DNA from: Halieaceae bacterium | GTDB lineage: Bacteria > Pseudomonadota > Gammaproteobacteria > Pseudomonadales > Halieaceae | DNA: 12,802 bases | NCBI GenBank assembly: GCA_009886815.1 | Contig: QXYP01000124.1 | Location: forward strand, 1 to 12,802 | Direction: 5' to 3' | Part shown: positions 1 through 6,953 of the stretch, in pieces | How the letters are laid out: every line of letters begins with the position of its first letter | Position numbering within the stretch: the first letter of the stretch is position 1 | The notes under the pieces: generated by a model | Told to the model about the DNA's origin: nothing | Database searches by the model: none | The model's input: the letters and a program-made list of their open reading frames with translations, nothing else | Translations under genes and position numbers: made by a program

Positions 1-1
1 G

Positions 2-535
2 GAGCGTTTGCCTAGCAAGTGTGATCGGATTGAGGTGGGGTCTGGAGATATTCTTTACTTCAACACATGGGGCGGGGGCGGCTGCGGAGACCCACTCAAA
101 CGTGAAGTGGAACGGGTGGAGTTTGATGTGCGGGCTGGGCTCGTCTCCATGGACGGCGCCAAGCGTTACGGCGTGGTCATGAATGCCGATCGTCGTGTGA
201 ACCTTAAGCGCACGGAAACCCTGCGGGCACGCATGGCGCAGAAGCGCGGTAAAGTTCCCATGTTTGATCGCGGTGGCGATATTGAAACGCTGAAAAAGCG
301 CTGTTTGAAAGAAACAGGACTTCAGCCCCCCAGGCAGCCTGAATTCCAGACTTGGGCACTTAAACTGCTTGAGGGTGGTAAGGACAAAGCGGCGGCTAGT
401 GGCAGCGTAAAGGTGAAGCGCGCGGCGGGCAAAAAAGCCGTTAAGAAATCCGTTAAGAAGGCGGTGCCAAAACCCAAGGCGAAAGCAAAGGCAAAAGCAA
501 AAGCAAAAGCTAAGACCGTAAAGAAAACTGCCTGA
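2..535 (+). CDS. Hydantoinase B/oxoprolinase family protein, C-terminal part (5' end outside window)
   Basis: This is the 3' part of a gene entering from the left edge; the frame is open from base 2, so the TTG at 8 is an internal Leu codon rather than a start. 177 residues are visible. The family (HyuB, 5-oxoprolinase and acetophenone carboxylase subunits) opens cyclic amides such as hydantoins or 5-oxoproline, or carboxylates ketones, with ATP in the cytoplasm, usually with a HyuA partner. Visible signatures are the glycine-rich GGGGCGDP near residue 24 and the typical end of the domain, FDRGGDIETLKKRC followed by ETGLQPP. Past that point the protein runs on for about 50 residues with 20 lysines and many Ala and Val, resembling a histone H1/AlgP-type tail. 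This tail is not part of the catalytic fold. A RutA-like monooxygenase follows 57 bases downstream on the same strand. The family is clear; the substrate is not. Confidence 0.85.
   Translation, partial: ERLPSKCDRIEVGSGDILYFNTWGGGGCGDPLKREVERVEFDVRAGLVSMDGAKRYGVVMNADRRVNLKRTETLRARMAQKRGKVPMFDRGGDIETLKKRCLKETGLQPPRQPEFQTWALKLLEGGKDKAAASGSVKVKRAAGKKAVKKSVKKAVPKPKAKAKAKAKAKAKTVKKTA
479..514 (+). repeat. Hexanucleotide tandem repeat coding a Lys-Ala tail
   Basis: Six consecutive hexamers follow the pattern GCAAAA: gcgaaa, gcaaag, gcaaaa three times, gctaag. Each encodes Ala-Lys. Because the unit is two codons, slippage would change the tail length without breaking the frame. A second short direct repeat, CCGTTAAGAA at 438-447 and 450-459 (12-base period), lies just upstream in the same tail. 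Confidence 0.85.
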
Positions 536-546
536 AACCGGAGCCG

Positions 547-566
547 CAGGGGGCATTAGCCCCCTG
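547..566 (+). terminator. Intercistronic hairpin, weak terminator candidate
   Basis: A perfect 8-bp stem (CAGGGGGC pairing with GCCCCCTG) closes a 4-base loop, 11 bases after the hydantoinase stop. It is followed only by TGTTTCC rather than a run of T, so termination would be partial at best. It may instead protect or separate the upstream message. The ribosome binding site of the next gene begins at 579, outside the stem. Confidence 0.4.
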
Positions 567-592
567 TTTCCAGAGATGAAGGAGCGCTCTAC

Positions 593-1651
593 ATGAAGTT
601 TGGTGTATTCCTGCCCAACGGCAGTAACGGTTATATTCCTTCCGCGGGTAGCCCGGTTTATCAACCGACCTATCAGCACAATCTCGACATATCCCTCGCG
701 GCCGAAAAACACGGCTTAGACTTTGTCTTATCAATGATGAAGTTCCGTGGGTTTGGTGGTGAGACCGGTTATTGGGACAGTTGTCTAGAGTCCTTTACGC
801 TCATGGCGGGCTTGGCCGCTGCCACCGAAACCATTGGTTTATTTCCTTCCATATCGATCCTGAGTCAACACCCCGCAGTGGTGGCTCGTATGGTGGCGAC
901 CATCGATGATATTAGCGACGGTCGCTGTGGTCTTAATATTGTGACCGGGTGGAATCGCCCTGAGTATGCCCAGATGGGCATGTGGCCCGGTGATGAGCAC
1001 TACCAGCGTCGCTATGACTACGCGGGAGAATATGTGCAAATTTTGCAGGCCCTGTGGCGTGATGGGCGTGCCACTTGGGAAGGCGAATACTTTCAGCTGG
1101 ATGACTGTTCCGTATTACCCCAACCCAAACGCGATATTCCACTGGTCTGTGCCGGGCAGTCCCCCGCCGGTCGCCAGTTCGTTGCCCAGTACGCCGATCA
1201 TCAGTTTGTGCTAACCAGTGAAGATAATTTGGTTACCTCGGTAAAAGATATTCGCGCCAAGGCTCAGAGTACTGGGCGTGATGTGGGGATTTACGCCTTG
1301 TTCCACCTCATTGTGGCCGATACCGACGAGCAAGCCCGTGCAGAGGTTGACGCTATTATCGAAGGTGCAGATCAGGGGGCTATCAGCAATATTCTGGCCA
1401 GTGCTGATTTGGATACCAATACCGGGGGGACCTCAGATCAGCTCAAGGCGGCACTCAACCAGAGCGTTGAAGCCGGTAACATGGCGTTTATGGGTATTCC
1501 CGTTATCTACGGCTCAGCCAGTACGGTGGTGAACCGTATAGAAGGCATTGTCGAGCGCACGGGCATCGACGGCATGCTCTTTAGCTGGCCAGATTTTGTT
1601 GGGGGTATTGAACGCTTTGGCTCTGAGGTACTGCCTGCGCTCAAGCTCTGA
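593..1651 (+). CDS. RutA-like LLM-class flavin-dependent monooxygenase
   Basis: A 352-residue bacterial-luciferase-fold oxygenase. RutA uses FMNH2 and O2 to open the uracil or thymine ring in the Rut pathway. From memory of E. coli RutA, this protein aligns without gaps over its first 190 residues and keeps the FMN-contact residues at the same positions: K50, N115, E124, R140-Y141 and S190. Shared stretches include KFRGFGG (50-56), ESFTLMAGLAA (66-76) and VTGWNRPEY near 117-125. It starts at ATG 593 with AAGGAG at 579-584, 8 bases upstream, and has the usual family length. No rutB-F genes are visible. The upstream neighbour is a cyclic-amide hydrolase-type gene, so a role in opening an N-heterocycle or related amide ring is plausible but inferred. 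It could equally be a paralogue acting on another substrate. The FMN reductase it would need is not in the window. Confidence 0.85.
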   Translation: MKFGVFLPNGSNGYIPSAGSPVYQPTYQHNLDISLAAEKHGLDFVLSMMKFRGFGGETGYWDSCLESFTLMAGLAAATETIGLFPSISILSQHPAVVARMVATIDDISDGRCGLNIVTGWNRPEYAQMGMWPGDEHYQRRYDYAGEYVQILQALWRDGRATWEGEYFQLDDCSVLPQPKRDIPLVCAGQSPAGRQFVAQYADHQFVLTSEDNLVTSVKDIRAKAQSTGRDVGIYALFHLIVADTDEQARAEVDAIIEGADQGAISNILASADLDTNTGGTSDQLKAALNQSVEAGNMAFMGIPVIYGSASTVVNRIEGIVERTGIDGMLFSWPDFVGGIERFGSEVLPALKL

Positions 1652-1665
1652 AGCGGTCTTTGGGC

Positions 1666-2028
1666 TTACCCGTCGTTTTCTACCTGAGACACCACGGCGC
1701 TGTAGTCGCTGTCTTCTTTGGCGTCTAGATCTTCGATTTCGCCGACAATAATGCGGGTCACCTCTTTGAAAATCGTTTGATGACGCGCTGCTCGAGCTTC
1801 CATATCAGCATCTGAGAGTGCGTATTGCTCGATGTCCTCACTGGAGAACAAGCCCTTGGCTTTTGCTACGCGCTCTAAGGTGTCTAGCCGGTCACGGGTT
1901 ACCGATAACTCACCCGTAAGGGCCATGACCATAGAGAGCAGGCGATCAACGTCGGGGTCTGAGAAGTAGTAGGGACGCTTGCCTTTGGCTTTTCGCTGTA
2001 GCGTAACCTCAGGTTCCTCTTGGCTCAT
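1666..2028 (-). CDS. Small conserved-looking protein of unknown function, coupled to the methyltransferase
   Basis: A 120-residue soluble, acidic protein that I cannot assign to a named family. ATG 2026-2028 overlaps the methyltransferase stop in an ATGA arrangement, which indicates translational coupling; a GTG three codons further upstream is possible but less likely. After a charged N terminus (about 1-20) comes a motif-like segment, RPYYFSDPDVDRLLSM (residues 18-33). A heptad-like helix about 30-58 (MALTGELSVTRDRLDTLERV) follows, then a second helix-rich part around 75-100. There is no signal peptide, membrane segment, cysteine or obvious catalytic motif. The coiled-coil-like helix suggests oligomerisation or partner binding. 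It converges on the RutA-like gene with only 14 bases between the stops and no terminator between them. Confidence 0.7.
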   Translation of the reverse strand: MSQEEPEVTLQRKAKGKRPYYFSDPDVDRLLSMVMALTGELSVTRDRLDTLERVAKAKGLFSSEDIEQYALSDADMEARAARHQTIFKEVTRIIVGEIEDLDAKEDSDYSAVVSQVENDG

Positions 2029-3102
2029 TTTTGGCACCCGTAAACAAACCAGACACCGCCGCCTCCAAAATCACCACCCTGAAACGTGTTGGTACGCTTC
2101 GTTTCCTGAAAAGCACTGGGCACCATGATTTGAATGGGCTTGTGGTTTTGAAAACCGGAATCTTTAGCCAGGGCTTCAAGGTCTAGCAAATGACTCTTTC
2201 GCCAAAAGGGTTCGTTGTTGTTTTCGCTGTCCCAGTCAAAGAGGAACGTGTCGAAGGGCTCCATACCTTCATAGGGCGGCGTCTCTACGTGCAACATCAT
2301 GCCCCCGGGTTTGAGTACACGGTGGCACTCGCGAATTATATTTTTAATGGCAGCTGAGGATGTTTCATGGAGCAAAATATGTGAGACCACCAAGTCGAAA
2401 GAGTTGTCTTCAAAGTCGATAGTTTCGGCATTTTGCTGAGAAAAATGAACCGGCAGGCCCATGGATGAAGCTCGGGCATGGGCCTACGGCACAGCCCATA
2501 TCGAGAATTCGAGTAGGTTTGAGTTCGGGGTGTTGCTGCTTGAGCCAGGCGACGGTGCTGTCACCCATGTCGGCGTTATTCACGCCCATTTGGCCCATGG
2601 CATAAATGTAGACTGCACGGTCGTAAATGGCACCCTGAGCAACATCGTTTTCTATGTACTCGGTGTGATAACCCCCGGGTTGGCAGTGGATATCAACGGC
2701 GGTGTGATAAGCCGGAATCTGTAAATCTGGGTTTAGCCGCAGGCTGCCTACCGCGGGTGTTTGAGCGGCCTGCGTCGCCAATTCTTGAATGGCCCGTTGT
2801 ACTGGAATTTGTGCCGAAGACCACATCATTTCTTGGCTGGTCCGCAACAGTGAACTCCAGGCTTGATAGTGGGTGTCTTGCTTCATTACCTGCCCCACTT
2901 CCTGAAGTGATGCAGGTTCCCTTTGATGCTCTGCAATAAATTTGCCCTTGGCCCGTTTTTCATACGCAGTTTTTAGCCCCGGGTGCAAATCAGTGACCAA
3001 GTGCTCTTTAAAAGAGCGCACGAAATGCTGCCTTGCAAGTTCATCATGGCTAGTGGCGGGGAGAGCGTCGTGGACTTGTTGTTCTTTGTAGGCGTTCGAC
3101 AT
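2025..3102 (-). pseudogene. Class I SAM-dependent methyltransferase, broken by internal deletion/frameshift
   Basis: Two reading frames together encode one methyltransferase. The first part starts at ATG 3102 (AGGA at 3111-3114, 8 bases upstream). It has an N-terminal domain of about 195 residues and then SAM motif I, ILDMGCAVG, at residues 199-207 (ending at 2482). It then leaves frame, adds 23 unrelated residues and stops at 2410. The second part resumes in another frame near 2481 with AHARASSMGLPVHFSQQ and continues through DNSFDLVVSHILLHETSS and HRVLKPGG to the stop at 2025. Related proteins, as I remember them, carry about 27 residues between these halves, covering the rest of the SAM site up to the acidic residue that binds ribose. 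That segment is missing. Both halves are otherwise well kept, so the lesion is recent or an assembly fault. Methyl acceptor unknown. Confidence 0.75.
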
Positions 3103-3145
3103 AGCAGTGGTCCTGTATGTTTACCGGGGAATAACCGCACGGTTG

Positions 3146-3174
3146 AATATAGCCTAGTGCCGCCCGGTCGCCAA
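3146..3174 (-). promoter_or_regulatory. Sigma-70 type promoter candidate for the methyltransferase operon
   Basis: On the minus strand, TTGGCG (3169-3174) and TATATT (3146-3151) are separated by exactly 17 bases. Transcription would begin near 3139, about 37 bases before ATG 3102. The 208-base divergent gap therefore seems to serve both the methyltransferase and the SDR. Confidence 0.5.
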
Positions 3175-3258
3175 TGGCTGGATTGTCGATCGTTTGTAGG
3201 GAGCCAGCAATGGGCAGCAGGGCGCCATATTAAAGGGGTGATGGTTGCCCTTTCCGAT

Positions 3259-3288
3259 TTGAAAGTGCATCTTTGAGTTTTGCATAAA
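3259..3288 (+). promoter_or_regulatory. Sigma-70 type promoter candidate for the SDR gene
   Basis: TTGAAA (3259-3264) and CATAAA (3283-3288) are 18 bases apart on the plus strand. The predicted start near 3295 leaves a leader of only about 15 bases that still contains the ribosome binding site. The -10 is imperfect, so this is a moderate call. Confidence 0.35.
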
Positions 3289-3297
3289 CCACTTTTT

Positions 3298-3302
3298 GGG
3301 AG
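3298..3302 (+). promoter_or_regulatory. Ribosome binding site fixing the SDR start
   Basis: GGGAG lies 8 bases before ATG 3311. A second GGAG at 3306-3309 is only one base from the ATG and is too close to act. The in-frame TTG at 3296 overlaps this site and is rejected as a start. Confidence 0.7.
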
Positions 3303-3310
3303 ACTGGAGT

Positions 3311-4066
3311 ATGAGTGAGTCAGTAGCGTTGGTGACGGGAGCGGGTATCGGTCTGGGGCGGGCAACGGCCTTGGCTTTAGCCGATGCGGGTTATCGCGTT
3401 ATTGTGACTGATGTACTGCTAAGCGAGGGACAGGCAGTCGCCGATGAGATTACCGCCCGGGGTGGTCAGGCAGAATTTCACGGTCTTGATGTCACCGACA
3501 CACAAGCCGCGAACGCCGTTGTAAGCGCTGTCGAGGCACGGTGGGGTGCATTGAGTGCTCTGGTGCTCAATGCCGGTATTGCTCGCACACTGCCACTGAG
3601 CGCCCTTGAGGACGAGGCTTGGGATGAAACCATGAATGTAAACCTCAAGGGCATGATGCGGGTGATGCGCGCCGCCATACCCGGTATGCAAAAGGCGGGC
3701 AGCGGGTCAATTGTTTGTTTGTCTTCAATTGTCGGAGCGGTGTTGGGCTGGTCGGAGCATATTCCCTACGTGGCCAGTAAGGGCGGTGTTATGGGGCTGG
3801 TGCGCTCGGCGGCACTAGAATTCGCGCCCAGTGGCATTCGGGTCAATGGTATTGCCCCTGGGGTCATTCGCTCTGCGCAAACCCTTGATCCGATTAATTC
3901 CCTCGGTGAAGAGGGGCTGGCAGCTTTTGCCGAGAGTGTCCCTCTGGGGCGCGTGGGTAACCCAGAAGATATTGCCGATGTTGCCGTGTTCCTGTTGTCC
4001 GATAAAGCGCGCTATTTGACGGGACAAATCATTCCGGTGGATGGTGGAACCACGATAAGTCTGTAA
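3311..4066 (+). CDS. Short-chain dehydrogenase/reductase (classical SDR)
   Basis: A 251-residue cytoplasmic NAD(P)-dependent oxidoreductase of typical SDR length, acting on an alcohol/ketone pair; the substrate cannot be told. The Rossmann cofactor motif TGAGIGLG is at 9-16. D60-V61 contacts adenine, NAG is at 87-89, and the catalytic set is N111, S139, Y153 and K157 (YVASK). The C terminus YLTGQIIPVDGG is typical of FabG-like enzymes. D34 at the end of beta-2 (TDV) favours NAD(H) over NADP(H), by family rule. It is divergent from the methyltransferase and convergent with the TonB receptor, with a shared terminator between. It may be a step in the same catabolic route as the CoA-transferases, but nothing in the sequence proves it. 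Confidence 0.9.
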   Translation: MSESVALVTGAGIGLGRATALALADAGYRVIVTDVLLSEGQAVADEITARGGQAEFHGLDVTDTQAANAVVSAVEARWGALSALVLNAGIARTLPLSALEDEAWDETMNVNLKGMMRVMRAAIPGMQKAGSGSIVCLSSIVGAVLGWSEHIPYVASKGGVMGLVRSAALEFAPSGIRVNGIAPGVIRSAQTLDPINSLGEEGLAAFAESVPLGRVGNPEDIADVAVFLLSDKARYLTGQIIPVDGGTTISL

Positions 4067-4197
4067 CTGCTTTTTTTCAGCGGCGAAACGCTGTCGCTAG
4101 GCGTGCAGGCCCCATTTCTGGATTACAGGGAGCGGTATACCCTGGCACAAAATTATAAAGAATCACTAGAAAGTGACCCTGGGATAAATCGCTAGGC

Positions 4198-4232
4198 AAA
4201 AAAAAGGCAGGGTAGTCACCCTGCCTTTTTTT
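4198..4232. terminator. Bidirectional intrinsic terminator
   Basis: A perfect 8-bp GC-rich stem (GGCAGGGT at 4206-4213 with ACCCTGCC at 4218-4225) closes a 4-base loop. It is flanked by eight A on the left and seven T on the right, so it forms a Rho-independent terminator on both strands. It sits between the convergent SDR (stop 4066) and the TonB receptor (stop 4243) and would end both transcripts. The 130 bases between the SDR stop and the hairpin hold no gene. Confidence 0.92.
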
Positions 4233-4242
4233 GTTTCGGCGT

Positions 4243-6825
4243 TTAGAAGCTGTACTGCACCTCTACACCCGCACGTCGCTGTGTGCCGGGGCTGACAAAA
4301 CCGCCGCCGAATTCGGGGGCCAAAATCACCTCCGCCACAAACTGCTCATCGGTAAGGTTGCGTGCGAAAGCCATAATGCTCCACTTCTCGCCGCGTAATC
4401 CGACGCGAAGATTCGCTAGACCATAGCCATCGACCTGTGTTCCGCCTTGTCCGGTTTCTGGGTCCTGTCCGTAGTTCGCAGGTGGCCCACCAAACAACGT
4501 CGCTGGAACGACATCGTCCTGAACGGTGTGATACCAAGTGTCCCCTTGGTAGGAGTACTCAAGTCGGCTAAACAGCTCGAAGCGGCCCAAAGGCAATGAG
4601 TATTGAATCGCCGCGTTGGCGGTGAACTCTGGGTTGTTGGGCACATCGTTGCCGGCGGTGTAAGGACGCAGGGCATTGACATCGATTTCGCCATCGACCA
4701 TTGAGTAACCTGCGTCAAATCGCAGGTTATCGGTGATCGCCCAAGCTGCGCTCAGTTCAAAGCCTTGTAGCGTGACTTCATCAATGTTTTCAGCCGTTCG
4801 CAACAAGCCAAAAGGGCCCACAAAGAATTCGAAGAACTGCATGTCGTCGACTTCGGTGTGGAAGACAGCGCCGTTAAGCTGCAAGTTGCCGTCTAAAAGT
4901 CCTGATCGGAAGCCCAATTCAAAGGAGCTTGAGGTCTCTTCCCTGATGAGATCTGGTGGAGCAATCAGTGCGCCTCCGTTCTCCACAAGGTAGAAGTTTA
5001 CGATCTGACTTGCACCCGAGTTATTGAAACCACCCGCTTTGAAGCCTACGCCCCAGCTGGTGTACAAAGTGGTTGCATCGGTCGCGTCCCAGGTCAAGCT
5101 CACCTTGGGCTGCAGCTGGTCAAAAGTTTCGCTGTTACCGGGAATACTAGAACTCACAGTAAAATCGTTGAAGTTCACAAAGCCCGGGTTCAGAGGTGAA
5201 CCATTGAGCGGCTGCCCATTCAAAGTACATTGCCCACCGCAGTAGTCGATGTAGTTAGACAGCGCGCCATCTGCAGGAGAGGGTACGTTGTTGGTCACAT
5301 CGCGTTCTTCCCGGTCGTAGCGCAATGCAAGGGACAATTCCATGGACTCGGTCAGATCGTAGTTCATCGAGCCAAAGACAGCCATGACGGTCGTGTCGAA
5401 GGTATCGTTCACCATCGCGTCAGTAAACTGGTTATAGATGGTGGTGGGAACGTTGCTTGCGGCATTGGGCCAGTTACTGCCGTCATCCCGCAGTTGTGAG
5501 ACCGCCTGATACCGTTCGATATCGAGGTAATACAAGCCCGCCTGCCAACGCAGTCGTTGATCCGAGTTAGATGTCAGCTGTACCTGAAAGCTCATGTCTT
5601 CCTGAAAGCGTTCCTGATACTGGTATCCGTCACAGGTGGTAGGGCTGTAGGGTGGGAGCACTTGCGCACCCGGTGCCGAACCAAAAATAAATGTGGGTGC
5701 TGGTAGTGCCGTGACGCCACCGGGTACCGAGGGTGTATAAGACGGTGTCAAGGCATCAAGCGAGTTGATACAGGCTGAGGTCGCGCCATAGAAGCCAAAG
5801 GCGCCAGATGTACCGTCGGCAATAAATGTATCTTCTGTATCACTATAGAAGCCCCAGGCGGTGAGCGTCGCCCAGTCCATATCCCAGTCAGCCTTCACAG
5901 AGAATTCCAGAACATCCTGTTCGTTAACAGGCCTGACGTTACCGGCAAATACGAATTCGTGGGTGTTGACGTTTTGGTAAAAACTTTCAACGCCCGGTGT
6001 GCCAAATCCTAGGAAGGGCGGTAATTCAAAGGCGGCGTTAAAGGTAATCGCTGCCGCTTCTGACTTGCCGTAACGCAACTTGGTATCAATCGATAAGTTA
6101 TCTGTGGGATCAAAGACGAGTCGACCCTGCACAGAGTAGTTTTCAGCATCGTCAACGACGTTGTCGTTGAGGAATGAGTTGCTGTAGAAGCCATCGGTGC
6201 TGCGATAATCAGCGGTCAGTCGGCCAGCGACGTTTTCACCCAATGGTCCCGCTACGGTGGCGAGGCCGGTGTAGGTGCTGTCTTCAGCCATGCTGATACG
6301 TACGTCGCCCTCAAACTCCTGCGACGGACGCTTCGTTGACATAATAATGGCACCAGCCGCGGCCGAACGTCCGTACAAAGCGCCTTGAGGCCCTTTTAAG
6401 ATTTCAATTTGCTCAAGATCGGCGTACTCGCGGTTGAAGGCGTAGGTATTGATGTAGAGAATCCCATCAATAATCAGGGCGAAGTTTGTTTCAGCGTCAC
6501 GCGCACCATTGATACCCCGAATCGATACCGAGGAGTCGCCTGTTTCGACCGTATTGACGAAACTCACGCCCGGGGTTTGGGAGATGAAATCTTCTGCCCG
6601 TTGAATCCCCATGTCATTGATTTGGCCCGCTGTAAAAGCGGTCACGGTACTGGGAACGTCTTGAAGTGATTCACTTCGTGCTCGAGCAGTAACAACCACT
6701 TCCTCGAGTTGGGCGTAGGCGAAATTAGGTAAAGCGATGCCCGTACCGACAGTTGTCAGTGCAGTCAGTGCTACCGATAAGTGAGTTTTTACAGTCGTGG
6801 GTCGATTAATAAATGCGTTGTTCAT
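4243..6825 (-). CDS. TonB-dependent outer-membrane receptor
   Basis: An 860-residue receptor that imports a ligand across the outer membrane using TonB/ExbBD energy. ATG 6825 is preferred over the GTG at 6831 because GGAGG lies 10 bases upstream of the ATG and only 4 from the GTG. A signal peptide covers residues 1-38, with cleavage likely after AYA. A TonB-box-like EEVVVTA (41-47) follows, then the plug domain (about 51-170) with SIRGINGARD, IDGILYIN and LKGPQGALYGRSAAAGAI. The rest is the 22-strand barrel, ending in QYSF with the terminal Phe used for membrane assembly. Loops contain Cys pairs such as CGGQC. No FecA-type signalling extension or iron-regulation gene is adjacent, so a siderophore role is not indicated. 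It lies 128 bases downstream of two CoA-transferases on the same strand, which suggests uptake of a carbon substrate. Ligand unknown. Confidence 0.95.
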   Translation of the reverse strand: MNNAFINRPTTVKTHLSVALTALTTVGTGIALPNFAYAQLEEVVVTARARSESLQDVPSTVTAFTAGQINDMGIQRAEDFISQTPGVSFVNTVETGDSSVSIRGINGARDAETNFALIIDGILYINTYAFNREYADLEQIEILKGPQGALYGRSAAAGAIIMSTKRPSQEFEGDVRISMAEDSTYTGLATVAGPLGENVAGRLTADYRSTDGFYSNSFLNDNVVDDAENYSVQGRLVFDPTDNLSIDTKLRYGKSEAAAITFNAAFELPPFLGFGTPGVESFYQNVNTHEFVFAGNVRPVNEQDVLEFSVKADWDMDWATLTAWGFYSDTEDTFIADGTSGAFGFYGATSACINSLDALTPSYTPSVPGGVTALPAPTFIFGSAPGAQVLPPYSPTTCDGYQYQERFQEDMSFQVQLTSNSDQRLRWQAGLYYLDIERYQAVSQLRDDGSNWPNAASNVPTTIYNQFTDAMVNDTFDTTVMAVFGSMNYDLTESMELSLALRYDREERDVTNNVPSPADGALSNYIDYCGGQCTLNGQPLNGSPLNPGFVNFNDFTVSSSIPGNSETFDQLQPKVSLTWDATDATTLYTSWGVGFKAGGFNNSGASQIVNFYLVENGGALIAPPDLIREETSSSFELGFRSGLLDGNLQLNGAVFHTEVDDMQFFEFFVGPFGLLRTAENIDEVTLQGFELSAAWAITDNLRFDAGYSMVDGEIDVNALRPYTAGNDVPNNPEFTANAAIQYSLPLGRFELFSRLEYSYQGDTWYHTVQDDVVPATLFGGPPANYGQDPETGQGGTQVDGYGLANLRVGLRGEKWSIMAFARNLTDEQFVAEVILAPEFGGGFVSPGTQRRAGVEVQYSF

Positions 6826-6835
6826 GTCCACGGAT

Positions 6836-6840
6836 CCTCC
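6836..6840 (-). promoter_or_regulatory. Ribosome binding site fixing the TonB receptor start
   Basis: GGAGG on the minus strand, 10 bases from ATG 6825 and 4 bases from the alternative GTG 6831. The spacing favours the ATG, which gives a protein two residues shorter. Confidence 0.6.
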
Positions 6841-6880
6841 AGTAAGCTTTTGGGAAGTGGCTTGCTATTGTGGTTTTTCT

Positions 6881-6953
6881 CTCGGTAAGTACTGCTAAAC
6901 CGAGTGCTTGGATTACTCAGGCGAACGTCGCCCACAAACATTTGTACGTACAA
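6881..6953 (-). promoter_or_regulatory. Receptor upstream region: palindrome and hairpin, operator candidate
   Basis: The 128-base gap between the CoA-transferase stop and the receptor start contains a perfect 12-bp palindrome, TTGTACGTACAA (6942-6953), directly after the stop codon. It also contains a 6-bp inverted repeat, CTCGGT (6881-6886) with ACCGAG (6899-6904). The palindrome resembles the TTGTA/TACAA half-sites bound by some FCD-type GntR regulators; no regulator gene is nearby. I see no convincing -35/-10 pair here, so read-through from the CoA-transferase genes is also possible. Confidence 0.35.

Noticed and set aside
479..514. CRISPR or mobile-element repeat
   Set aside because: The repeat is a coding hexamer run without spacers, terminal inverted repeats or associated genes.
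593..1651. Calling the locus a complete uracil-degrading rut operon
   Set aside because: Only the RutA-like enzyme is visible; none of the other rut genes is in the window.
2025..2462. Second half of the methyltransferase as an independent 145-residue gene starting at ATG 2462
   Set aside because: No ribosome binding site before that ATG, and in-frame sequence upstream of it still matches the methyltransferase, so it is the tail of a broken gene.
2461..2939. Plus-strand open frames across the methyltransferase
   Set aside because: Antisense shadows; the minus strand carries clear methyltransferase motifs on both sides.
4079..4094. CAGCG/CGCTG hairpin just after the SDR stop as a terminator
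   Set aside because: Only five base pairs, and the T run lies before rather than after the stem; the strong terminator is at 4198-4232.
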